Source of the DNA: an uncultured Bacteroidales bacterium
Lineage (GTDB): Bacteria; Bacteroidota; Bacteroidia; Bacteroidales; P3
Direction of reading: 5' to 3'
Length of the DNA stretch: 64,000 nucleotides
Assembly (NCBI GenBank): GCA_900314925.1
Contig: OMXC01000003.1
Location: 81,552-145,551 of the forward strand
Part shown: positions 25,107 through 32,928 of the stretch, one piece after another
Position numbering within the stretch: the first letter of the stretch is position 1
Layout of the letters: every line of letters starts with the position of its first letter
Program-made: the position numbers and the translations under genes
Notes under the pieces: generated by a model
Seen by the model: the letters and a program-made list of their open reading frames with translations, nothing else
The model's database searches: none
Told to the model about the DNA's origin: nothing

Positions 25107-27191
25107 CTATGATATCTTGCTCCACAGTGTCTTGTTTTTTGAGTGCTCAATGTAGCGCAGCAGGAGGGGGTGTCCGGAGAGTGTGGGGTCGGCGCCGAGC
25201 AGGTCGCGCACCTCGTTGCGGGCGGCGGCCACGAGGGGCTCGTCGTCGACGATGGAGGCTATCTTGAGGTCGAGGACGCCGCTCTGCTGCAGCCCCTGCA
25301 TGTCGCCGGGGCCGCGCAGCCGCAGGTCGGCCTCGGCTATCTGGAAGCCGTCGGTGGTGCTGCACATGGTGCGTATGCGCTCCTGGCTGGAGTAGCTGAG
25401 GCTGTCTTTGGTCATGAGGATGCAGTAGCTCTGCTCGGCGCCGCGTCCTACGCGGCCGCGGAGCTGGTGGAGCTGCGAGAGGCCGAAGTGCTCGGCGTTC
25501 TCTATGACCATCACCGTGGCGTTGGGCACGTCGACGCCCACCTCTATCACCGTGGTGGCCACCATGATGTGCGTCTTGCCCTCCTTGAAGCGCTGCATCT
25601 CGAAGGCTTTCTCCTCGGCGGTGAGGCCGCCGTGGAGCATGGAGACGTGATACTGCGGGCGCGGGAAGTAGCTCTGCACCATCTCCAGCCCGTCGATGAG
25701 GTCTTTGAGGTCGAGCTTCTCGCTCTCGTGGATGAGGGGGTAGACGACGTAGACCTGGCGCCCGGCGTCTATCTGCTTCTTCAGGAAGCTGAACACCAGG
25801 GGGCGGCGCGGCTCGGTGCGGTGGTAGGTTCGCACGGGGTGGCGGCCGGGGGGCAGCTCGTCGATGACGGAGCAGTCGAGGTCGCCGTAGACGGTCATGG
25901 CCAGGGTGCGCGGTATGGGGGTGGCGGTCATCACCAGCACGTGGGGCGGCGGCGTGGCCTTGGCCCAGAGCTTGCTGCGCTGCTCCACGCCGAAGCGGTG
26001 CTGCTCGTCGATGACCACGAGGCCGAGGTCGCGGAAGGTGACGTCGTCCTCGATGAGGGCGTGGGTGCCTATGACGATGTGCGTCTCGCCGGCGGCGATG
26101 CGTGCTTTTATCCTCTTCTTGTCGGCCGGCCGCACGCTGCCTATCAGCAGCTCCACGCCGAGGCCGAGACCGTCGAGCATGCGGAGGAAGGTGTTGTAGT
26201 GCTGTGTGGCCAGTATCTCTGTGGGTGCCATGAGGCATGCCTGGCTGCCGTTGTCTATGGCCAGGAGCATGCACATCAGGGCCACGAGGGTCTTGCCGCT
26301 GCCCACGTCGCCCTGCAGCAGGCGGTTCATCTGGTGGCCGGAGCGCATGTCTTCGCGTATCTCGCGTATGACGCGCTTCTGGGCTCCCGTGAGGGGGAAG
26401 GGTATCTTCTCGCTGTAGAAGCGGTTGAAGTGGTCGCCCACGGTGGCGAAGACGCGCCCGGCGGAGTGCTGCTGGCGCTCGCTGTGGGCCCACTGGTAGT
26501 CGAGTTGCATGAAGAAGAGCTCCTCGAACTTCAGGCGTGTGCGGGCGGCGTCGAGCTGCTGCTGGCTGTCGGGGTAGTGTATGGCCTTGAGGGCCTCGCG
26601 GCGGTCAAGGAGGCGGTAGCGCTCTATGACGTCGGGCGGCAGCGTTTCGTCGATGCCGCCGAGGGAGCCTACGAGGGTCTCGGTGAGGCGCGCTATGGCG
26701 CGGGTGCCGAGGCCGCTGTGCTTCATCTTCTCGGTGGTGGGGTAGACGGGCAGGAAGGGCTGGTGGATGTCGGTGGCGGCACCCGCGGCCTCCAGCTCGG
26801 GGTGCGTCATCTGCCACTGGCCGTTGAAAACGGTGGGCTTGCCCATGACGGTGTATTTCACGCCGGGCTTGAGCTTTTCGCGCACCCACTTGGTGCCTTG
26901 GAACCAGACGAGCTGCAGGGAGCCTGTGCCGTCGCTGAAGTCCACGGTCAGCCGCTCGCGGCGCGGCCCGTTGCTGGCGGTCTGCATGTTGCTCACAGTG
27001 CCTTGCAGCACCACGTACTGGTTCTCGTCGTGCAGCGACGCTATGGTGCTCTGCTGTGAGCGGTCTATATGCCGGAAGGGGAAGTATTGCAGCAGGTCGC
27101 CGCAGGTGTGTATGCCGGCCTCGGCGGCGAGGACTTTGGCCCGCGAGGGGCCTACGCCCTTGAGGTATACTATGTCGTCACCTGGCTGCAC
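25107..27191 (-). CDS. recG: ATP-dependent DNA helicase RecG
   Basis: 694 residues. By family it remodels stalled replication forks and branched DNA. Seen: the wedge/OB domain at the N-terminus (LKGVGPSRAKVLAAEAGIHTCGDLLQYFPFRHIDRS), Walker A LLQGDVGSGKTLVAL, the DEQH-type motif II VVIDEQHRFGVEQRS, VMTATPIPRTLAMTVYGDLD, and the helicase C motifs HGGLTAEEKAFEMQRF, VATTVIEVGVDVPNATVMVIE and QLRGRVGRG. The start appears to be GTG, only 8 bases after the coaD stop. Complete and typical. Confidence 0.95.
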   Translation of the reverse strand: MQPGDDIVYLKGVGPSRAKVLAAEAGIHTCGDLLQYFPFRHIDRSQQSTIASLHDENQYVVLQGTVSNMQTASNGPRRERLTVDFSDGTGSLQLVWFQGTKWVREKLKPGVKYTVMGKPTVFNGQWQMTHPELEAAGAATDIHQPFLPVYPTTEKMKHSGLGTRAIARLTETLVGSLGGIDETLPPDVIERYRLLDRREALKAIHYPDSQQQLDAARTRLKFEELFFMQLDYQWAHSERQQHSAGRVFATVGDHFNRFYSEKIPFPLTGAQKRVIREIREDMRSGHQMNRLLQGDVGSGKTLVALMCMLLAIDNGSQACLMAPTEILATQHYNTFLRMLDGLGLGVELLIGSVRPADKKRIKARIAAGETHIVIGTHALIEDDVTFRDLGLVVIDEQHRFGVEQRSKLWAKATPPPHVLVMTATPIPRTLAMTVYGDLDCSVIDELPPGRHPVRTYHRTEPRRPLVFSFLKKQIDAGRQVYVVYPLIHESEKLDLKDLIDGLEMVQSYFPRPQYHVSMLHGGLTAEEKAFEMQRFKEGKTHIMVATTVIEVGVDVPNATVMVIENAEHFGLSQLHQLRGRVGRGAEQSYCILMTKDSLSYSSQERIRTMCSTTDGFQIAEADLRLRGPGDMQGLQQSGVLDLKIASIVDDEPLVAAARNEVRDLLGADPTLSGHPLLLRYIEHSKNKTLWSKIS

Positions 27192-27199
27192 TTCTTTTG

Positions 27200-27619
27200 T
27201 TATGTGTTATGGGTGAGTTTCTCTCGCTCGAGGGTGGAGGAGATGTTGATGTGCTCGGCGTCGGCCATCACCAGCAGGGTCTCTATCGTGGGGTCCTGCT
27301 TGCGGTTGACGGAGGCTATCAGCTGCTCGTACTTAAAGTCTGCGGCGGTGCGTATGCCGCGGATGATGCATCGTGCCCCGACGCTGTGGCAGAGGTCTAT
27401 GGTCATGCCGCTGTAGGAGGTCACCTCCACCGTGGGGCAGTCCTTCATGGCCTCGCGTATGCGCTCCACGCGCTCTTCAGGGCTGAACATGCAGTGCTTC
27501 TCGCTGTTGACGCCAACAGCCACCACCACCTTGTCGAAGAGCGGCAGCACGCGGCGCAGCACTGCCTCATGCCCCTTGGTGAAGGGGTCGAAGGAACCGG
27601 GAAACAATGCAATAGCCAT
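27200..27619 (-). CDS. coaD: Phosphopantetheine adenylyltransferase
   Basis: 139 residues, somewhat short (usual 150-165). By family it adenylates 4'-phosphopantetheine in coenzyme A synthesis. Seen: the nucleotidyl-transferase loop FPGSFDPFTKGHEAVL (T/HxGH motif), VAVGVNSEK, FSPEERVERI, IIRGIRTAADFKYE, and the closing ISSTLERE in place of the usual ISSSxxRE. The missing length is at the C-terminal tail after that motif, which varies in the family. It precedes recG in the same direction. Confidence 0.93.
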   Translation of the reverse strand: MAIALFPGSFDPFTKGHEAVLRRVLPLFDKVVVAVGVNSEKHCMFSPEERVERIREAMKDCPTVEVTSYSGMTIDLCHSVGARCIIRGIRTAADFKYEQLIASVNRKQDPTIETLLVMADAEHINISSTLEREKLTHNT

Positions 27620-27647
27620 CTTTCTGTGTTATGCTTGCGTTGACTTG

Positions 27648-28319
27648 TCAGAACTGCCAGATGAGGCGCACGATGATGCTGTGGTTGTAGCAGTTGTTGG
27701 TGATGGTGGACCAGCGTTCCACGCGGTTGCCGTCGCTGTCCGACTCGTACCCCTCATACTTGCGGAAGGTCCAGTCTCGCTTTACCGGCAGTATCGAGTG
27801 CTGCCACCGCAGGTTGAGCTGCAGGCCGCGCCAGATGGTGAAACGGGCGTCTACCACAGCCGAGAAGTCGCTGCTGAGGAAGTCTTTGTCTGTTGTATCG
27901 GGTATGAAAAAGGCGTCGCTGAAGCCGACAGTGCCTTGCGGCTGGCGCACCAGGCGCCCGTAGCTCAGGCCTGCGCCGAAGAGCATGCCGCCGTTGGGGT
28001 CCTGCCAATGCAGGAGGACGGGTATCTCTATGTAGTTGGAGGTGATGTCGAGCTTGTACAGGTAGTAGCGCGTGTCACCGGTGCTGTATGCTCCGTGCTG
28101 ACTGAAAAGCGCTTCTACGCTGACCCCCCAGCGGTTGTTGTCGCTGATGGATGCCAGCGCGCCTACGCCGCCGGTGAAGCCGAAATGCTTGAAGCCCTTG
28201 AGCTCATCGCCTTCTATCTGGCTCACTGTCATGCCCGAAGCCACGAAGGCGTGTATTCTCTGTGCGTGTAAGCCCAGTGGCAGGAGCGCCAGTATTGCTA
28301 TGATGGTAAGCCGTTTCAT
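27648..28319 (-). CDS. PorT-like outer-membrane beta-barrel protein
   Basis: 223 residues from ATG at 28319. A signal peptide (KRLTIIAILALLPLGLHAQ) is followed by amphipathic beta strands with Gly/aromatic alternation: GFTGGVGALASISDNNRWGVSVEALFSQHGAY, NYIEIPVLLHWQDPNGGMLFGAGLSYG, and a C-terminal strand ending in a Phe (IIVRLIWQF), the usual sign of an outer-membrane barrel. Resembles the outer membrane protein beta-barrel (PorT) domain family. Ligand unknown. The ATG overlaps the glycosyltransferase stop (ATGA). Confidence 0.8.
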   Translation of the reverse strand: MKRLTIIAILALLPLGLHAQRIHAFVASGMTVSQIEGDELKGFKHFGFTGGVGALASISDNNRWGVSVEALFSQHGAYSTGDTRYYLYKLDITSNYIEIPVLLHWQDPNGGMLFGAGLSYGRLVRQPQGTVGFSDAFFIPDTTDKDFLSSDFSAVVDARFTIWRGLQLNLRWQHSILPVKRDWTFRKYEGYESDSDGNRVERWSTITNNCYNHSIIVRLIWQF

Positions 28320-30211
28320 ATATTCCTCAGGTTGCGTATGAGTATAGAAAAGTCTGTGGCCGTGCTGTAGTGGCGCATATAGCGCAGTGTGAGGCGTTCG
28401 CGCAGCTGCTCGGTGGGTTTGCCGTCCATTATGTCGGCCGGCGTGAAGACCCCGCGGTGGCCCGTATAGCCCACCCACGTGAGGTTGCCCACCATCACCG
28501 ACAGGCAGTGTTGGAGATACCTCCCTTTGTCGCGCTGTAGCCAGATGAGCACTGGTGTCAGCAGCAGCAGCACAAAGGAGGTGCCTATGTCGAACATCCG
28601 CTTGGTGCGCCGTGCTGTATCTGTGCTGATGGTGTCGAGGCTTGCAATGTACAGGTCGTCTGGCGTCAGCACCGTCTCGCTGCCTATAATGTAGTCGCTC
28701 TCGCGCGGCGCTATCCTGTATTCTACTCCCGTGGTGCGCAGGTGTGCCATCAGCTCTATCACGTGTCTGATGTCGCAGCCGCAGAATACCACCTCTTCGA
28801 CGTGTTCTATGCGTATCAGGTCCTGCAGATGCCTTATGTCGGTATCGTCGGTCTCCGTCAGCTTGTCTGTCGAGATGCCCATCGAGGCGTACAGCTCGCG
28901 AATGCGTGCAGTCTCTGCCGTGGTGCCCACGGCGAGGGTGGCTCCGCGTGCGTGCGTGCGCAACGTGTATCCTTTAACCCCTTTGGCGCTCAGCGCAACA
29001 CGTACCAGCAGCGTAGACGCCATCGTCCATGCCGAGCCCATGAGCAGCAGCAGGCGCGAATAGCGCTGGCTCTCGTCAAGCAGCGAATAGAACGCCAGCA
29101 GCAACAGCACCCCTGTGCCCATGCCGCTCACAATGCGTCCTATGCGCACGGGCTTGTCGTAACCTCCCCCCAGCCAGCTGCTCGCCATCAGTATCAGTAT
29201 GTACAGCGGTATCACCAACAGGGTGTACTCCGGAGGGTAGTATTCCGCGCCGCCCCACTTGACGCCTTCCCACACCTGCTTGATGAGCACGAAACCCCCG
29301 TAGGCCAGCAGGAAATCCAGCAGCGGCACGGCGATGTGCTTGGCTATCCGCGTCAGCCATGCCAGCGTGGCGCGCATCCAGATGGCGGCCTGCAGCAGCA
29401 TGTTGAACAGCCGCGCGTCCTTGCCGCTGAAGTACTTGCGCACGAAGATAGACATGGCGTTGTAGAACGTGTAGACGTAGTTCATCGACCCTTTGCGCGT
29501 GCTCTCGCCCTTGTAGTGGATGATGCGCGTCGTGGGCAGGTAGTAGTTCTCCCAGCCGGCCTGCTTGATGCTCCACGAGAAGTCGATGTCCTCGCCGTAC
29601 ATGAAGTAGCTCTCGTCCAGCCCGCCGGTCTTTGTGTACACCTCGCGGCGGAACATCAGGAATGCCCCGGGCAGTATCTCTATCTTGTTCACCTCGTCCT
29701 CCGGCAGGTGGCCCATATAGTAGGCTGCAAAACGCCTGGAGCCGGGGAAGAGCCTTGTGAGGCCGCTGATCTTATAGAACGACGCCGCCGGCGACGGGAA
29801 GCCGCGTTTGCTCTCGCGCAGGTAGTTGCCCTTGCCGTCGACCATCTTCACTGTCAGGCCTCCGCAGTCGGAGTGCGCTGCCATGAAGTCGGCGCATTGC
29901 ACAAAGGTGTCGCGCTCCACGACGGTGTCGGGGTTGAGCAGCAGCAGCAAATCGCCCGTAGCCTGTTTCAGCGCCATGTTGTTGGCCTTGGCGAAGCCCA
30001 CGTTCTCGTGGTTCTCGATCAGGTGCACCTGGGGGAAGTCTGAGCGCACCATCTCCACACTGCCGTCCACAGAGTCGTTGTCAACCACCCACACGTCGAG
30101 CTCCAGCTCGCTGCCGTCGGCGAGCCGCTTGTCCGACCCGAAGACCGACGCCAGGCACTGCTTCAGGAAGTACTTGACGTTGTAGTTTACTATAACAATT
30201 GAAAGCTGCAC
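28316..30211 (-). CDS. GT2 glycosyltransferase fused to a sugar-transferase-like membrane region
   Basis: 631 residues. The first ~250 are a GT2 (GT-A) domain: LSIVIVNYNVKYFLKQCLASV, DVWVVDNDSVDGSVEMV, ENVGFAKANNMAL, LLLLNPDTVVE, and the catalytic-loop segment MYGEDIDFSWSIKQAGW. Then several membrane segments (about 290-400), a Rossmann-like part resembling the CoA-binding-like domain of undecaprenyl-phosphate sugar transferases (ATLAVGTTAETARI, VEEVVFCGCDIRHVIELM), and a final membrane helix after RRTKRMFDIGTSF, like the KRxFD start of such transferases. The catalytic phosphotransferase domain that should follow is not present. GTG start, one base after which topA's stop begins upstream-side. 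Function: probably cell-surface glycan assembly. Confidence 0.78.
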   Translation of the reverse strand: MQLSIVIVNYNVKYFLKQCLASVFGSDKRLADGSELELDVWVVDNDSVDGSVEMVRSDFPQVHLIENHENVGFAKANNMALKQATGDLLLLLNPDTVVERDTFVQCADFMAAHSDCGGLTVKMVDGKGNYLRESKRGFPSPAASFYKISGLTRLFPGSRRFAAYYMGHLPEDEVNKIEILPGAFLMFRREVYTKTGGLDESYFMYGEDIDFSWSIKQAGWENYYLPTTRIIHYKGESTRKGSMNYVYTFYNAMSIFVRKYFSGKDARLFNMLLQAAIWMRATLAWLTRIAKHIAVPLLDFLLAYGGFVLIKQVWEGVKWGGAEYYPPEYTLLVIPLYILILMASSWLGGGYDKPVRIGRIVSGMGTGVLLLLAFYSLLDESQRYSRLLLLMGSAWTMASTLLVRVALSAKGVKGYTLRTHARGATLAVGTTAETARIRELYASMGISTDKLTETDDTDIRHLQDLIRIEHVEEVVFCGCDIRHVIELMAHLRTTGVEYRIAPRESDYIIGSETVLTPDDLYIASLDTISTDTARRTKRMFDIGTSFVLLLLTPVLIWLQRDKGRYLQHCLSVMVGNLTWVGYTGHRGVFTPADIMDGKPTEQLRERLTLRYMRHYSTATDFSILIRNLRNI

Positions 30212-32536
30212 TTATTTTTTCTTGCTCTTCTTCTTCAGTGAGCCTTCGATGATCTCCATGGCCATGTCGAGTGTCAGCGTCAGCGGGTTGACGCCCTTGG
30301 TCAGGCGGAAGTTCTCTCCGCGGTAGGTGAGGTAAGGCCCGAAGCGGCCTATGTTGCTCACCACGGCGTCGCCGTCCTTCACGCCTATCTCGTGCGGGTA
30401 CACCTTCTTCAGCTCCTCTTTCTCCTCCTCGGCCTTGCGCTTCGACTTGATGATCTCTATTGAGCGTTCGAGGCTTACCTCATACGGGTCGTCGTTCTTG
30501 CCCAGAGAGTAGAACTTGCCGTTGTGGCGCACGTAGGGGCCGAATTTGCCTATGCTCACCGTCACGTCTTTGTCCTCGAACTGGCCGAGGGTGCGCGGCA
30601 GCGAGAAGAGCCCGAGGGCGTCTTCGAGGGTGATGGTCTCTATGCTCTGCCCCTTCTTCATGCTGGCGAAGCGCGGCTTCTCGTCGCTGTTGGTCTCGCC
30701 GATCTGCACCAGGGTGCCGTAGCGGCCTATCTTGGCGTACACGTTCTTGCCGCTGGCGGGGTCCACGCCCAGCAGGCGGCTGCCGGTGTTGCGCTGGCTG
30801 TTCTGCTGCGTCTGGCGTATGTTCTTGTGGAACGGCACGTAGAATTTGTCTATCACCTTGCGCCACTCCTTCTTGCCGTCGGCGATGTCGTCGAAGTCCT
30901 TCTCCACCGTGGCCGTGAAGTTGTAGTCCATGATGTTGGTGAAGTGGTCCATCAGGAAGCTGTTGACCACGCATCCGATGTCGGTGGGGAAGAGCTTGCC
31001 CTTGTCGGCGTAGCCCTTTTCTGTGCGTACGGCCTTCTTCACGACGTTGTCCTTCAGCGTCAGCGTCGTGCACTGGCGTGTCTCGGCCTCGCGGTCTTCC
31101 TTGATGATATACTCGCGCTTGAGGATGGTGCTGATGGTGGGCGCGTAGGTCGACGGGCGGCCGATGCCGAGGTCTTCCAGCTTCTTGACGAGGCTGGCCT
31201 CGGTGTAGCGCGGCGGGTGCTGCGTGTAGTGCTCGGCGGCCTCGCAGCATTCCATGGTCAGCATGGTGCCTTCGGGCAGCTTGGGCAGCAGCGACTGTGT
31301 CTGGCCGTCGCCCTCGTCGTCGGTGCCTTCCATATACACCTTCAGGAAGCCGTCGAACTTCACCTGCTCGCCGGTGCAGCCGAAGGTGAGGTTCGAGTTG
31401 CTTATGGTGATCTCTATCTCGGTCTTCTCCATCTCGGCGTCGGCCATCTGGCTGGCCACGGTGCGCTTCCAGATGAGCTCGTAGAGGCGGCGCTGTGCGC
31501 TATCGGTGTTGATGGTCTGTGCCTCGAGGTTGGTGGGGCGTATGGCTTCGTGGGCCTCCTGGGCTCCTTTGGTCTTGGTCTGGTAGCGGCGGGTCTTGAC
31601 GTATTCGGGGCCGTACTGGCTCTCGATCTCCTTCTTCGCCATGCCCAGGGCCAGCTCGCTGAGGTTCACGCTGTCGGTACGCATGTAGGTGATATATCCG
31701 CTCTCGTAGAGCTGCTGCGCCACCTGCATGGTGCGCGCCACGCTGAAGCCCAGCTTGCGGCTGGCCTCCTGCTGCAGGGTGCTGGTGGTGAACGGCGGCG
31801 CCGGCGTGCGGCGTGCGGGCTTGGTCTCTATCTTCGTAATCTTGAAGTTGGCGCCCACGATGCTGCGCAGGAAGGCCTCGGCCTCCTCGGCGGTGTCGTA
31901 GTGGCGGCTCAGCTCGGCGTTGAGGGTCTTGCTGCTCTCCAGCGGGTGGAACACCGCCGTCACGCGGAAGTAGGGCTTGCTGACGAAGTTCTTGATCTCC
32001 TCCTCGCGCTCCACTATCAGGCGCACCGCCACGCTCTGCACGCGGCCGGCGCTCAGCGCGGGCTTGATCTTGCTCCACAGGATGGGGCTTATCTCGTAAC
32101 CCACCAGGCGGTCGAGCACGCGGCGTGCCTGCTGCGCGTTGACGAGGTTCATGTCCACCTGGCGCGGGTTCTCGATGGCGTGCAGGATGGCCGTCTTCGT
32201 AATCTCGTTGAACACGATGCGCTGCGTCGTCTTCGGGTCGAGCTTCAGCGTCTCCTGAAGGTGCCATGCTATGGCCTCTCCCTCGCGGTCCTCATCGGAC
32301 GCCAGCCACACCTTGTCGGCTTCCTTGACGGCTTTCTTCAGCTCGCTCACCAGCGCCTTCTTGTCGTCGCTGATCTGGTACTGCGGCTCGTAGTTGTTAT
32401 CTACGTCAATACTCATCTCCTTCTTGGCCAGGTCGCGGATGTGGCCGTAGCTCGACTTCACCGTGTAGTCCTTGCCCAGGAATTTCTCGATGGTTTTCGC
32501 CTTGGCAGGCGACTCAACAATTACAAGATTTTTCAT
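30212..32536 (-). CDS. topA: DNA topoisomerase I
   Basis: 774 residues. By family it relaxes negative supercoils by cutting one strand. Seen: the Toprim domain (LVIVESPAKAKTIEKFLG, LASDEDREGEAIAWHL), RRVLDRLVGYEISPILWSKI, SAGRVQSVAVRLIVEREEEI, and the catalytic Tyr in SGYITYMRTDSVNLSE. The C-terminus carries Topo_C_Rpt-type repeats (IGRYGTLVQIG, IGKFGPYVRHNGKFYSL, IGRFGPYLTYRGENFRL) instead of Cys4 zinc fingers, and a basic tail (KKKSKKK). It is the first gene of a long minus-strand run. The spacer upstream holds palindromic element copy 2. Confidence 0.95.
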   Translation of the reverse strand: MKNLVIVESPAKAKTIEKFLGKDYTVKSSYGHIRDLAKKEMSIDVDNNYEPQYQISDDKKALVSELKKAVKEADKVWLASDEDREGEAIAWHLQETLKLDPKTTQRIVFNEITKTAILHAIENPRQVDMNLVNAQQARRVLDRLVGYEISPILWSKIKPALSAGRVQSVAVRLIVEREEEIKNFVSKPYFRVTAVFHPLESSKTLNAELSRHYDTAEEAEAFLRSIVGANFKITKIETKPARRTPAPPFTTSTLQQEASRKLGFSVARTMQVAQQLYESGYITYMRTDSVNLSELALGMAKKEIESQYGPEYVKTRRYQTKTKGAQEAHEAIRPTNLEAQTINTDSAQRRLYELIWKRTVASQMADAEMEKTEIEITISNSNLTFGCTGEQVKFDGFLKVYMEGTDDEGDGQTQSLLPKLPEGTMLTMECCEAAEHYTQHPPRYTEASLVKKLEDLGIGRPSTYAPTISTILKREYIIKEDREAETRQCTTLTLKDNVVKKAVRTEKGYADKGKLFPTDIGCVVNSFLMDHFTNIMDYNFTATVEKDFDDIADGKKEWRKVIDKFYVPFHKNIRQTQQNSQRNTGSRLLGVDPASGKNVYAKIGRYGTLVQIGETNSDEKPRFASMKKGQSIETITLEDALGLFSLPRTLGQFEDKDVTVSIGKFGPYVRHNGKFYSLGKNDDPYEVSLERSIEIIKSKRKAEEEKEELKKVYPHEIGVKDGDAVVSNIGRFGPYLTYRGENFRLTKGVNPLTLTLDMAMEIIEGSLKKKSKKK

Positions 32537-32649
32537 ATATCAGATTGTTTTTGCCCGTTTTATGTCGTTTTGTCTGGAAGGAAAAACGTATATATAATTA
32601 ATTTATTGTGTGGCCGTGCAATTTTTTTTTGCAACCCCCTAAATTCCCC

Positions 32650-32702
32650 ACTCCAAAACTCATAACTAAAAACTCATAACTCAAAACTAAAAACTCCCCC
32701 CT
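32650..32702. repeat. AACTCATAACTAAAAACTC tract upstream of topA
   Basis: Degenerate 7-8-nt units (ACTCATA, ACTAAAA, ACTCAAA) run up to palindromic element copy 2. This is the reverse-complement form of the GAGTTATGAGTT tracts. Confidence 0.7.
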
Positions 32703-32708
32703 CCTTCG

Positions 32709-32846
32709 CCCCCGGTACGGAGTCCCTACGGCATTTCTTCAGTAGTTCTTCAGTAGTTCTTCAGTGCCGCACTGAAGAACTACTGAAGAACTACTGAAGA
32801 ACGGCCGTACCGGGGTCCGTAGGGGGTCCGTAGGGGAGGGGGTGGA
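32709..32846. repeat. G+C-rich palindromic element, copy 2
   Basis: Perfect 32-bp arms (32735-32766 and 32770-32801) with a 3-nt loop CCG, each made of three tandem TTCTTCAGTAG-type units. Flanks carry GGTACGGAGTCCCTACGG on the left and ACGGCCGTACCGGGGTCC on the right. It lies in the 392-nt spacer between divergent topA and nadE; apart from this element and the tract at 32650-32702 that spacer shows nothing I recognise. Confidence 0.9.
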
Positions 32847-32928
32847 AAGAAAAGGGTGCAAAAACATGCCGCCGTACACAATATAATCGTCGTGCATGCG
32901 TTATAAAAGGCTGGAAAATATCAAACCT

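Noticed and set aside
30524..32665. 713-codon open frame on the plus strand opposite topA
   Set aside because: It mirrors a clear topA gene; high G+C third positions leave the opposite strand open. The translation (runs of A, V, G, L, H) has no domain pattern. The same applies to long frames opposite recG (25143-27059), sdhA (52192-54048), nqrB and uvrC.
32735..32801. Rho-independent terminator
   Set aside because: The stem is far longer than needed, there is no T-run, and the flanking genes are divergent so there is nothing to terminate.
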